NCBI RefSeq assembly: GCF_030409335.1
Contig: NZ_JAUFPN010000313.1
Coordinates: forward strand, 1 to 56,543
From: Paeniroseomonas aquatica
Lineage (GTDB): Bacteria; Pseudomonadota; Alphaproteobacteria; Acetobacterales; Acetobacteraceae
DNA: 56,543 nt
Direction: 5' to 3'
Under the pieces are notes generated by a model, which saw nothing but the letters and a program-made list of their open reading frames with translations, searched no databases and was not told the origin of the DNA. Below, one piece after another: positions 7,588 to 15,552 of this stretch. Within the stretch, counting starts at the first letter, position 1. Every line of letters starts with the position of its first letter. The translations under genes were made by a program, and so were the position numbers.

Positions 7588-8658
7588 TTAATCGGCGCGG
7601 TGATTCGATTTCTTTCGGCCCGGCTTTTTCCAGGCATCGGGCGCCACGGCGCCCCAAGCCCGGTCGAACGCCCGATCCGACGCGCCAATGGGCATTGTCG
7701 CTGCCTCGTTCCGCAGGAGAGCCTTGGGCCGCGGTGGCGATTCGGGATGCTGCACCGCCAGGTCATGAATCCATTGGCGGCACCGTGTTTCAGCCGCTGC
7801 GGTGCCTACTGAAATGGATGGCGGCTTGCGGACCTCGATCATCGCGTAGTGCGGCAGCGGGCCAGGCGCCCCATCTTCCGGGCGAAGGGCGGCGCCGTAC
7901 CGTTCCCATTTCAGTAGGTAGCGCGGGTGACGCCATGCGCTGGGCAGTATGTCCACCCGTTGCGCCTCGGCAGTATCATCGCGCACGCCGGATGCAAGCC
8001 ATTCGCCGGATCGAAGCCGATCGAACATCGCACAAGCCAGCCGATCAACCTCACGCTGCCTCCACCACGCAAGCGCCCCGCGCTTGTTCCGATTGGGTGC
8101 ATCCTTCCAGTAGCTGCGCGGCTTGGTGCCAGCTTTCGTTTCCCATACCGCGACCGTCCACAACGCTACCGTCATATTGCCGACCAAGCTTGGCTTTGGC
8201 AGCGCGAAATTGCCATGCGGGCCATCGGTCGTGGCGTTGAAAGCCGCCACTTCGGGCGCGCAAAAGATCAGCTCACCAACGACGGTTTTGAACGGCCCGC
8301 CTGTCCAGTCCGCTGGCATGGCATGGAACACCGGATCGGGAGCAACCTGCTGCGGCGGTTTAGGCCAAGGCACACCCAACCCATAGGCGCGCATTATTGT
8401 GAGTGTCTCCGGGGAAACGGGCACAATCGTGCCAACCTCGAAAACGCGGCCATTGTTTCGCCAATCCGCGGTCACCAATACCTGCGGCGCCTCGGCCTCA
8501 GGCATTACCCATTGGTTCGGCCCATTGGCGCCGATGATCCGTGCCGCTTCATCATCTGGAAGGTCCAAAACCTCATCCAGCGAATAGCCACGCCTTCCAT
8601 GCGCGATCTCTCCGCGCGTCACAATGATCCGCACCGCCACCCCATCCGGCAGCCCCAT
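7588..8658 (-). CDS. Protein of unknown function unique to the mobile element
   Basis: 356 aa, ATG 8658, between the integrase and the AlpA-like gene. I do not recognise the family. The N-terminus holds two short beta-rich segments of similar plan, around residues 9-45 (ending in PDDEAARIIGANGP) and 60-95 (GRVFEVGTIVPVSPETLTIM). They resemble the small single-domain modules found in phage structural and morphogenesis regions. The C-terminus has a Trp-spaced basic tail (RAFDRAWGAVAPDAWKKPG), which looks like a DNA- or protein-binding motif. Local GC is lower than in neighbouring genes. It could be an accessory (cargo) gene for helper interference or defence; this is inference from position only. 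Confidence 0.7.
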   Translation of the reverse strand: MGLPDGVAVRIIVTRGEIAHGRRGYSLDEVLDLPDDEAARIIGANGPNQWVMPEAEAPQVLVTADWRNNGRVFEVGTIVPVSPETLTIMRAYGLGVPWPKPPQQVAPDPVFHAMPADWTGGPFKTVVGELIFCAPEVAAFNATTDGPHGNFALPKPSLVGNMTVALWTVAVWETKAGTKPRSYWKDAPNRNKRGALAWWRQREVDRLACAMFDRLRSGEWLASGVRDDTAEAQRVDILPSAWRHPRYLLKWERYGAALRPEDGAPGPLPHYAMIEVRKPPSISVGTAAAETRCRQWIHDLAVQHPESPPRPKALLRNEAATMPIGASDRAFDRAWGAVAPDAWKKPGRKKSNHRAD

Positions 8659-8859
8659 CCTACGGGCGGCGCCGCGGGCCAGGGATGGGGTCCCGGCGTT
8701 CGGTCGCGACTCCTAGCGGCGCCGCCGGCAGGCTAGCCCGGCGAGGCATGGCGGCGAAACAATCACGTTAGGCAGCACGCTGCGGCCACATTTGGACCCG
8801 CGGCCCGGCCAACGGTCACGCCGTCACACCCGTAACCCTGGCCCATGACGCCTACAATG
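8659..8859. other. Upstream region of the 356-aa gene
   Basis: About 200 bp without a convincing gene between the 356-aa gene start and repeat copy 2. It presumably carries the promoter of the leftward genes, but I cannot pick out a clear -35/-10 pair. Confidence 0.4.
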
Positions 8860-8921
8860 GCGAAGGCGCACGCCTTTGCCTCCCGTACTTCCCAATCAGC
8901 CGGAGGGACCCAAAGCCCGCT
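8860..8921. repeat. Direct repeat copy 2 with internal palindrome
   Basis: Second copy of the ~60-bp element at 3586-3647, in the same orientation, sharing the first 22 bases exactly. The hairpin-forming palindrome is at 8859-8880. In this copy it lies downstream of the integrase stop (9059, minus strand) and could end integrase transcription. Iteron cluster B starts 6 bp further right, mirroring the neighbourhood of copy 1. Confidence 0.6.
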
Positions 8922-8926
8922 CCGGC

Positions 8927-9040
8927 GGTTGCCCAGGTTGCCCGGCAGCTTCGCCCTCGGGCAACCGGCCGCTTCGCCCTTCAAGCCGCAGCGGGCCGCC
9001 ATCCGGCCGCCGATGGTTGCCCATATTGCCGAGGTTGCCC
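8927..9040. repeat. Iteron cluster B (five copies of GGTTGCCC)
   Basis: Exact copies at 8927-8934, 8936-8943, 9015-9022 and 9033-9040 on the plus strand and 8959-8966 on the minus strand. The first two are in tandem at 9-bp spacing. The cluster fills the gap between repeat copy 2 and the integrase stop codon. With cluster A it brackets all replication genes. Probable binding sites for the element's replicase or a regulator. Confidence 0.65.
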
Positions 9041-9058
9041 GCGCTGCCGGGCAGCCTG

Positions 9059-10375
9059 TCAGGCGCGCTTGCCGCGCCGTGCCCGATGCTCGGCCATGTC
9101 CGCCACCTTGGCCGCATCCTCCGCCGCCTTGGGCTTCGCCTCGGCGCAGCGCAGCAGATGCGCCGACCAGGCTTTCACAGCCTCGGCCTTCTCTCGCTCC
9201 CATCCGTGCCGCTGATACACGCCCACAATACCGGACCGGCTGCCGCTCACATGGTTCAACAGGGCTTCGGTCACTTCCAGCCGCACGCCCAACCGCTGCA
9301 AGCCGGTGGCGACCGTCCGGCGGATATCATGCAGCGTCCAGGCGGGCAGCTTCCGGCCGCCTTCCTTCGCCGCCTTCACCATGGCCGCATCCAGCCGCGC
9401 CTTCGTCTTGCCGAAGCCGCTCGGTACCGTCTCCCGCGCGCCCTCGAACACTAGCACCGCACCGCGCCGCCGCTTCACATCCAGCAGCAGCGCCACCGCC
9501 TCCGCTGGCAGCGGAACGCTATGCGGCTTGCCGTTCTTGGTCCGGTTGCCCGGCATCGCCCACATCGCCGCGTCAAGGTGCAACTCATCCCATTGCATCC
9601 CGGCGACCTCGCCGCGCCGCTGCCCGGTCAGCAGCAGCAGCCGCACAATGCTGGACATGGGCGCATCCAGCCCGGCCGCAGCCGTCCAAAGGGCGCCGAC
9701 CTCGGCATCGGATAATACCCGCTCGCGCGCCGTCTCCCGCGCCGGCCGCGGCGTTGCTTCCCAGGGGTTCGAGGCGAGCGCGCCGCGCTTCACTGCCCAT
9801 CCCCAGCAGGCCCGCGCCACGGCCCGCAGGCGGTTTGCGGCGATCGGCCCGCGTTCGGTCTTGATGGCATCCAGAGTCCGCACCGCATCCGCCTGGGTGA
9901 AACCATCGGCCGGTGCCTTCTTCCACTCGGCCAGCGCCCGGCGAAGCTCTGCCGGCACCCGGTTTGCATAGGAGTCCGATCGCTCGGCTAGATGGTCCGC
10001 TGCCCAATGGGTGATCATGGCGTCAACCGTGTAGGTCGCCGCGGCGCGCGCAGCCTTCTCCGCTGCCTCGGCCTTGGCGGCGGCGATCCTGACCGCGCGC
10101 CGTTCGGCGACCGGATCGCGCGCATCCCGCACCTGGCCGCGCAGCGATTCAGCCTTCTTTCGTGCCTGGGCGGTGGTCAATTCCGCCCCGAAGGTGCCCA
10201 GCACCATCCGCCGTACCTTCGCCTCGACCCGATACTGGAAGATGAAGGTCCGCGTCCCGCCGGATGTGACCCGCAGCCCGAAGCCGGGCAACGCGTCATC
10301 GAACAGCAGCACATCCTTGCGGCCCTCGGGGCAGCGGGCTGCGCTCACGCTCCGATCGGCCAGGTTCAACGCCAT
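9059..10375 (-). CDS. int: Tyrosine integrase, P4 type (DUF4102 N-terminal domain)
   Basis: 438 aa, ATG 10375. N-terminal arm-binding DUF4102-like domain (residues ~10-95, FDDALPGFGLRVTSGGTRTF), then a core-binding region, then the catalytic domain: Arg in LLTGQRRGEVAGM, Lys in RTKNGKPHSVPL, H-x-x-R in LHDIRRTVATG, the second His in ALLNHVSG and the nucleophile Tyr in VGVYQRHG. All catalytic residues are present, so the enzyme looks active. It catalyses site-specific recombination between the element and the 3' end of a tRNA gene. Its start lies ~195 bp from the 48-bp tRNA-Phe 3' copy, the usual layout for such islands. Confidence 0.95.
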   Translation of the reverse strand: MALNLADRSVSAARCPEGRKDVLLFDDALPGFGLRVTSGGTRTFIFQYRVEAKVRRMVLGTFGAELTTAQARKKAESLRGQVRDARDPVAERRAVRIAAAKAEAAEKAARAAATYTVDAMITHWAADHLAERSDSYANRVPAELRRALAEWKKAPADGFTQADAVRTLDAIKTERGPIAANRLRAVARACWGWAVKRGALASNPWEATPRPARETARERVLSDAEVGALWTAAAGLDAPMSSIVRLLLLTGQRRGEVAGMQWDELHLDAAMWAMPGNRTKNGKPHSVPLPAEAVALLLDVKRRRGAVLVFEGARETVPSGFGKTKARLDAAMVKAAKEGGRKLPAWTLHDIRRTVATGLQRLGVRLEVTEALLNHVSGSRSGIVGVYQRHGWEREKAEAVKAWSAHLLRCAEAKPKAAEDAAKVADMAEHRARRGKRA

Positions 10376-10441
10376 GAGTCCGCGGCTCCGTCACTGCGAT
10401 TGCGACCCTGCGACGAATCTTGCGGACTCACCGCGGACTCA
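10375..10441. repeat. Three copies of GCGGACTCA at the integrase start; candidate arm-type sites
   Basis: GCGGACTCA occurs at 10422-10430 and 10433-10441 in tandem, and inverted (TGAGTCCGC) at 10375-10383 over the integrase start codon. Short repeats between int and att are typical arm-type integrase or excisionase sites, and could also mediate autoregulation of int. Confidence 0.4.
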
Positions 10442-10569
10442 TCACACCGTCGCCTCCCGGCAATCGGTGGCGGGCAGTGTCGCAATGTCGGTAAGGCAAG
10501 TCAAGGATTGCCGCCGGTGATGGCGGTTTGCGGACACCTAAAGGCGCCTAATGTCAGGGCAATTTTCGT

Positions 10570-10617
10570 GACTGAAAATCGCAGTGTCGGTGGTTCGATT
10601 CCGCCCCTGGGCACCAT
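10570..10617 (+). other. attR: 48-bp duplicated 3' half of tRNA-Phe
   Basis: The sequence runs from the anticodon loop (GACTGAAAATC, containing GAA) through a T-arm GGTGG-TTCGATT-CCGCC and acceptor strand CCTGGGC to discriminator A and CCA. No acceptor 5' strand (GCCCAGG), D-arm or B-box-like start is present upstream, so this is not a complete tRNA. It is the duplicate left when an integrase inserts into the 3' end of tRNA-Phe. The intact tRNA gene should lie at the other end of the island, on the left. Confidence 0.85.
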
Positions 10618-10812
10618 TCCATCCTGGCAAGTGCCTTTAATCACTTCAGGATATGGCGGCAGTCACAAGATGCCCCGCAGCGTATCCCACGCGCACTTGT
10701 GCTACGGTGATCCGTCCTGAAGCCTGCTGGCGCGAGTCAGCCGAAATCGATCGGCGGCTAATGGACCGTGGAGCCGCCCAATAACCTTGGGTCAGCACCA
10801 TCGGTGTTACTA

Positions 10813-11220
10813 CTATTCGCGTCGACCGAGCCCCGAGCCGAACTGATGGTCGGCCGTGGCGGCGAGATGGGCGAAGCCCATCGAACTGGGCGTGTCTTGT
10901 CGCGTCGCAGGGCGATTCGGGCAAAGTCCTCGAGCCCGGAGAAGAAGTTCTCGACGGGTACCGCCGGGCATAGAGCACGGGATCCCATGCGAATGGATCG
11001 ACCATGCCTCGCTTGGGTCAGGTGTGGACAATGCAGCCTCGGCGGCGAAGGCCGCACGCAGCGGCATCGAGGCGTAACCGCAGTCAAACGCCGCGTCGCA
11101 GGCCGGGACGCCCGGGGCCAGCGCTGCCGCATAGCGCAGGTCCGAGTGGTGTCCGGGGCTGGCGATCAGCCGCAGCATGCGGCTGATCGCCATCGGCGCC
11201 GGCATGCAATGTGCGACTTC
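10813..11220 (-). pseudogene. Remnant of an IS5-like transposase gene
   Basis: In one frame (11205 downward) the text reads LRLIASPGHHSDLRYAAALA and then FDCGYASMPLRAAFAA, which fits the central part of an IS5-type DDE transposase (TPGQ..D.., ..DKGYD...LR). The typical C-terminal motif VENFFSGLEDFARIALRRDK lies in a different frame (~10900-10957), and the following GFAHLAATA returns to the first frame. So at least two frameshifts separate parts of one ancestral protein. The N-terminal half and the catalytic first Asp are missing. No clear terminal inverted repeats were seen. Confidence 0.6.
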
Positions 11221-11649
11221 GTGGCTGCGCAGGCCGGCGCTGACGGTGCTTGCAGGCGAAGCCTGCGCCGGTCGCGAGTCATCGCTGACGGATGCGCCCG
11301 CGGCTGACGCCGATACCGCTCCAGGTCAGGAGAAGCTCCATCCCGGGTAGGCCTGGGCGTCACCCCGCCCTCGGCCCCAGCCTCTCCAGCACGGTGAGCG
11401 GCCACGCGGCATTCCGCGGGCGGGCCATGCTGCCGCGGCAGGTCCCGCGCGCGGATTGTCTCGCGCTGCGACGGATCGAGACGCTGTGCACAGCCCTGGA
11501 ACATCCTGCGAATTGCTGCTCCCCCGTACCAACGCATAGGGTCGTATCGCTACCGGTCGGCCCGACTGCAATGTGCTCCGGAGCTTGGCGCCGCGCTGGC
11601 GCTGAAGCGTGGCCGATGCGGCACCATGCAGGCAGGACAGGAGAGTTGG
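11221..11649. other. Intergenic region upstream of the Rap1a-like gene
   Basis: No convincing gene; overlapping ORFs on both strands have no recognisable content. It presumably holds the promoter for the 11650-14097 gene group, and may include further eroded IS sequence. Confidence 0.4.
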
Positions 11650-12048
11650 ATGCGCAAAGTCTTGTTCGCAGCCGCCGGGGCGGCAGCCCTTCTCATCGGC
11701 CAGCCGGTGGCGGCCCAGACGCAGACCCGCGGAATCACCACCGCAACCCTCGCCGAGGCCTGCGCCAGCGAGACCCGCGAGGCAGCCGGCGCCATCGCCG
11801 TCGGCTTCTGCCGCGGCTTCATGGCCGGCGCCGGCCAGTACCACCGGGAGATGTCGACCGACCGGCCGGTGATCTTCTGCCTGCCCACCCCGTCGCCGAG
11901 CTTCGAGGCCGCGCAGGCCTCCTTCGTCGCCTGGGCCCGCGGCAATCCGCAGCTGGGCGGCGAGCAGGCGGTGGACGGCATGCTGCGCTGGGCCGCCGCC
12001 GCCTATCCCTGCCCGGCCGCGCCCGCCCCGCGCAGCACCCGCCGCTGA
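11650..12048 (+). CDS. Exported Rap1a/Tai-like protein
   Basis: 132 aa. ATG 11650 is chosen over 11626 because AGGAGAG (11638-11644) is properly placed. A cleavable signal peptide ends near VAAQTQT (~residue 24). The mature part, LAEACASETREAAGAIAVGF then CRGFMAGAGQY with two or three Cys, matches the Rap1a/Tai immunity-protein fold found in many proteobacteria. In type VI systems such proteins neutralise Tae amidase effectors in the periplasm. No effector gene is adjacent, so its role here may be different. It is followed 15 bp later by a small lipoprotein gene, probably co-transcribed. Confidence 0.7.
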   Translation: MRKVLFAAAGAAALLIGQPVAAQTQTRGITTATLAEACASETREAAGAIAVGFCRGFMAGAGQYHREMSTDRPVIFCLPTPSPSFEAAQASFVAWARGNPQLGGEQAVDGMLRWAAAAYPCPAAPAPRSTRR

Positions 12049-12063
12049 ACCGGAGGATCCACA

Positions 12064-12345
12064 GTGACGCAGCGTCTCCTGAACGCCGGCCTTCTCGCCG
12101 TCTGCCTCGCGCTTCCGGCCTGCGCCGACCTCGACCCCACCACCCAGCGCACCATGACCGGCGCGGCCGGCGGCGCCGCCGGCGGCGCGCTGATCGGCGC
12201 CCTGGCGGGCAATGCCGGGCTCGGCGCCGCCATCGGTGCCGGCGTCGGCGGCGCCGGCGGCTTCGCCTGGGACCGCCACCAGCAGAGCCGGGAACGGTCC
12301 TTCCAGCAGGGCGTCACCGCCGGCCGCGCCTCCACGCCGCGCTGA
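12064..12345 (+). CDS. Glycine-zipper outer-membrane lipoprotein
   Basis: 93 aa with a GTG start preceded by GGAGG. Lipoprotein signal LLAVCLALPAC, lipobox Cys at about residue 20. The mature part is a Gly/Ala-rich zipper (AAGGAAGGALIGALAGNAGL, then GAAIGAGVGGAGG, residues ~33-67) followed by a charged tail. Glycine-zipper lipoproteins of the SlyB/Pcp-like type insert in or near the outer membrane and are often stress related. Confidence 0.75.
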   Translation: MTQRLLNAGLLAVCLALPACADLDPTTQRTMTGAAGGAAGGALIGALAGNAGLGAAIGAGVGGAGGFAWDRHQQSRERSFQQGVTAGRASTPR

Positions 12346-12363
12346 GGCGGTACGGGCCCGCGC

Positions 12364-14097
12364 ATGCCGTCCGGTACCCGCAGCGCCCGGACCCTGTGCC
12401 TCGGCGTCCTCGCCTCGCTCGCCGGCATGATGCCGCCTGCCCAGGCTCAAACCATGGCCCAGGCGCCGGCGGGCGACGCGGCCACGATCGCGGAGCTGCG
12501 CCGCCAGCTCGAGGACATGCGCAGGCGGCTCGAGCAGCTCGAGACCCGCTCCGCCCGCCGTCCGCCGGCGGTCGCCGCGGTGCCTGCGCCGCCCCGCCCC
12601 GCCCCTGCCCCTGCCCCTGGCCCTGGCCCTGCCCCTGCGGCCGAGGCGCGGGCCGCCCGGGACGCCGCCCGCGAGGCCCGCACCGCTGCCGACCAGGCGC
12701 GCGTGGCACAACAGGACGCGGAGCAGGCCCGCCAGGCCGCCGCCGCCGTCACCGCCCCGGTCCAGGGTCTCGACCCGCCGGAGCCCATGGGCCGCCAGAA
12801 CTTCGCCGGCGAGGGCGGCGATGCCCTGCGCGCCGACCTGCCCGGCATCGCCTTTCGCGTCCCCGGCGCCGCCACCGAGGTGCGGCTCTATGGCTTCGCC
12901 AAGCTAACCGCCTTCACCGATGCCAATGGCCGCAACCAGACCGACGCCCCCGCGCCCGCCCTGATCCCGCTGACCGGCAGCGCGGCCGACCGGCAGGGCG
13001 GCGAATTCGGCATGGGCGCCCGGTTCAGCCGCTTCGGCGTGGACACCCGCACCCTCACCGGCTGGGGCACGCTGGAGACGCGGATCGAAGGCGATTTCGG
13101 CGGCGGCGCCCCGACCTCCCCGAATGCCGTCTTCCGCCTGCGCCAGGCCTGGGCGGAGCTCGGCACGCCGGCGTTCCGCGTGCTCGTCGGCCAGGCGAAC
13201 AGCCTGTGGAACGAAGGGCTGTTCGAGACCATCATCGACGCGACCAACCTGAACCAGTCCTTCGTCCGCCAGGCCCAGCTGCGCATCACCGGCCGGCTGG
13301 CGCCGGGGCTGACCGGCCAGGCCTCGCTGGAGGCGCCGGAGACCAGCTACGTCTCCGGCACCGGCCTGTTCACCCCGGGCAGCTCGCTGAACAACGGGGC
13401 GAGCCCCGCCTTCAATGCCTGGCCGGATCTGCTGGGGCGCCTGACCTATGCCGATGCGGGCTGGGAATTCGGCCTGCGCGGCCTGCTGCGCAACCTGCGG
13501 GTCGAGACCGCCGGCACCGCCGCCACCGGTGGCCGCCGCGACGCCACGGCCTGGGGCTTCGCCGGGCATGTCCGGATGCCGCTGCGCATCCTCTCGCCGG
13601 CCTTCGGGTCGGACGAACTGGTCGGCATGGCCTTCTACGGCGAAGGGATCGGGCGCTACTTCTTCGGCGGCACCGGCGGGCAGGATGCCACCTCCAACAT
13701 CGGCCTGGCCTCGGCCGGGCTGGGGCTGCGGCTGGACCCGCTGCCCGCCTGGGGCATGACCGCCGCCTGGCGCCGGTTCTGGCTGCCGCCGCTGCGCAGC
13801 AGCTTCGCCTATTCCTACGCGCGGCAGGACTACCCGGGCTATGCGCTGGAATTCGCCCCTGGCTCCACCGCCGCCCTGTCGCTGAACCGGGAGCTGCACC
13901 AGGCCTTCGCCAACCTGATCTGGAGCCCCTTCGCCGAGGCGCGCAACGGCAGCGTCTCGACCGGTTGGCTCGATATCGGGCTGGAATACCTGTTCACGCG
14001 GCGCGACCTCTTCGGCGCCGCCGCCGCTGGGGGTCCGGGCGGCGTCGGGCATGGCATCGCCAATCGCGTCCTGGTCGGCGCCATCGCCCGTTTCTAG
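12364..14097 (+). CDS. DcaP-like outer-membrane porin
   Basis: 577 aa. Signal peptide to about residue 29 (PPAQAQT). A coiled coil at residues ~38-60 (IAELRRQLEDMRRRLEQLE) is followed by a Pro/Ala linker encoded by a low-complexity tract (12590-12650), a second charged helix and then a beta-barrel from about residue 165. The barrel has the DcaP-family start VRLYGFAKLTAFTDANG and RFSRFGVDTRT, and ends in a C-terminal Phe (IARF), as expected for BAM-assembled porins. DcaP porins are trimeric channels for small anionic solutes such as dicarboxylates. The neighbouring exported genes on the same strand suggest a shared envelope role. Confidence 0.8.
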   Translation: MPSGTRSARTLCLGVLASLAGMMPPAQAQTMAQAPAGDAATIAELRRQLEDMRRRLEQLETRSARRPPAVAAVPAPPRPAPAPAPGPGPAPAAEARAARDAAREARTAADQARVAQQDAEQARQAAAAVTAPVQGLDPPEPMGRQNFAGEGGDALRADLPGIAFRVPGAATEVRLYGFAKLTAFTDANGRNQTDAPAPALIPLTGSAADRQGGEFGMGARFSRFGVDTRTLTGWGTLETRIEGDFGGGAPTSPNAVFRLRQAWAELGTPAFRVLVGQANSLWNEGLFETIIDATNLNQSFVRQAQLRITGRLAPGLTGQASLEAPETSYVSGTGLFTPGSSLNNGASPAFNAWPDLLGRLTYADAGWEFGLRGLLRNLRVETAGTAATGGRRDATAWGFAGHVRMPLRILSPAFGSDELVGMAFYGEGIGRYFFGGTGGQDATSNIGLASAGLGLRLDPLPAWGMTAAWRRFWLPPLRSSFAYSYARQDYPGYALEFAPGSTAALSLNRELHQAFANLIWSPFAEARNGSVSTGWLDIGLEYLFTRRDLFGAAAAGGPGGVGHGIANRVLVGAIARF

Positions 14098-14139
14098 GCC
14101 GCCGGCGATACGCCGACCCCTGAAAGGATCTGGCCCGGA

Positions 14140-15372
14140 ATGCTGAAGCTGCACCGTCGCCTCGCCTCCGGGCTGCGCGGGTCGGCGCTCATCCTGCTGA
14201 TGGGGCTGGCCGGCTGCGCCAGCATCCTTCGCCTCGAGGCGCCGCCGACCGAGGCGACGGTGGATCTGCCGATCCTCGGCATCCCCAATGCCCGCTTCTG
14301 GCCCGACGGCGCGCCGGAGGCCCTGCGACGCGAGGCGGCGACGATGCTGCAGCGGCAGCGCGCCAGGACGCCCGGCGCCTTGCCGCCGGCCAATTTCCTG
14401 GCACTGTCGGGCGGCGGCGACAACGGCGCCTACGGCGCCGGCCTGCTGACCGGCTGGACCGCCGTGGGCTCCCGCCCGGAATTCGATGTCGTCACCGGCA
14501 TCTCCGCCGGCGCGCTGATCGCGCCCTTCGCCTTCCTCGGGCCGGGCTACGATCCGCACCTGCGGGAGGTCTTCACCGAGCTCGCGCCACGCGACGTGCT
14601 GCTGCTGCGCCGGATTCCCTTCGCGCTGCTGTTCAACCTGGCCCTGGCCGATACCTCGCCGCTCTACCGGCTGATCGAGCAGCAGGTCGATGCGGCGATG
14701 CTGGCCGCCATCGCGCGGGAATACGCGCGCGGCCGGCTGCTGCTGATCGGGACGACGAACCTCGACCTGCAGCGCCCGGTGGTCTGGAACATCGGCGCCA
14801 TCGCGGCCAGCGGCCATCCCTCGGCGCTGGTGCTGTTCCGCCGCATCCTGCTCGCCTCAGCCTCCATCCCCGGCGCCTTTCCGCCCGTGCTGATCGATGT
14901 CGAGCACGCCAGCCGGCCCCATCAGGAAATGCACGTGGACGGCGGCGCGGCGACGCAGGTCTTCTTCTACCCGCCGGCACTGGATGCGCGCAGCCTGATG
15001 GGCGCGGCGGCCGTGCCCCGGCCGCGCACCGTCTGGGTCGTCCGCAACGGCCGCATGGATGTGGAGGGGGCGAATGTCGACCGGGGCCTGGTCAGCATCG
15101 CCAGCCGCTCGCTTGCGACCCTGCTGCACTTCAGCGGCGTCGGCGACATCAGCCGCATCTTCCTGACCGCGCAGCGCGACGGGATGGAATTCCGCTTGAG
15201 CTTCATCGGATCCAATTTCCGGATGGAACGGCGGGAGCCTTTCGACCGGCCCTACATGCGCGCCCTGTTCGACTATGGCGCGCGCAAGATGACGGATGGC
15301 GAAGCCTGGGCGACGGAGCCGCCCGCAGTCGCCACGCTGGGCGGGACGGCGGATCGCCCGGCAGCCCGGTAG
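14140..15372 (+). CDS. Patatin-like phospholipase lipoprotein
   Basis: 410 aa, lipoprotein signal ILLMGLAGC with lipobox Cys at about residue 27. Patatin motifs: oxyanion loop SGGGDNGAYGAG (residues ~90-101), nucleophile elbow GISAG (GxSxG) and catalytic Asp in HVDGG (around residue 265). All are intact, so it should be an active lipid acyl hydrolase anchored in the membrane. It lies 42 bp after the DcaP porin gene. A close paralogue at 46785-48020 is interrupted by an amber codon. The substrate is unknown; lipid remodelling of the outer membrane is likely. Confidence 0.9.
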   Translation: MLKLHRRLASGLRGSALILLMGLAGCASILRLEAPPTEATVDLPILGIPNARFWPDGAPEALRREAATMLQRQRARTPGALPPANFLALSGGGDNGAYGAGLLTGWTAVGSRPEFDVVTGISAGALIAPFAFLGPGYDPHLREVFTELAPRDVLLLRRIPFALLFNLALADTSPLYRLIEQQVDAAMLAAIAREYARGRLLLIGTTNLDLQRPVVWNIGAIAASGHPSALVLFRRILLASASIPGAFPPVLIDVEHASRPHQEMHVDGGAATQVFFYPPALDARSLMGAAAVPRPRTVWVVRNGRMDVEGANVDRGLVSIASRSLATLLHFSGVGDISRIFLTAQRDGMEFRLSFIGSNFRMERREPFDRPYMRALFDYGARKMTDGEAWATEPPAVATLGGTADRPAAR

Positions 15373-15552
15373 AGCGGGGTGCCCGCGGCACCTGGGACGG
15401 GACGCACAGCCTCGGCATCCTCCGCTCATGCGGGCCCGTGCCCCCCGACCTATCCTGCCCTGTGCCGCACGCCGCCTGCCGGACCGGCAGCAGGATGCAG
15501 GAGGAAACGACCGCGATGCGCCATGTCTCCACCACCGGGGAAGGGTCGCTCC

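Noticed and set aside
10570-10617. Functional tRNA-Phe gene
   Set aside because: Only the 3' part from the anticodon loop is present; no 5' acceptor strand or D-arm precedes it.
12590-12650. Repeat array (CRISPR-like) in CCTGCCCCTG units
   Set aside because: It is a short low-complexity Pro/Ala coding tract inside the porin linker, with no spacers.
11292-14123. 943-codon plus-strand frame over the porin region
   Set aside because: Out of frame with the Rap1a-like, lipoprotein and DcaP genes, all of which have signal peptides and family motifs; composition is Arg/Pro-rich.
12904-14817. 637-codon minus-strand frame
   Set aside because: Antisense to the porin and patatin genes; no domain, Gly/Arg/Gln-rich shadow.
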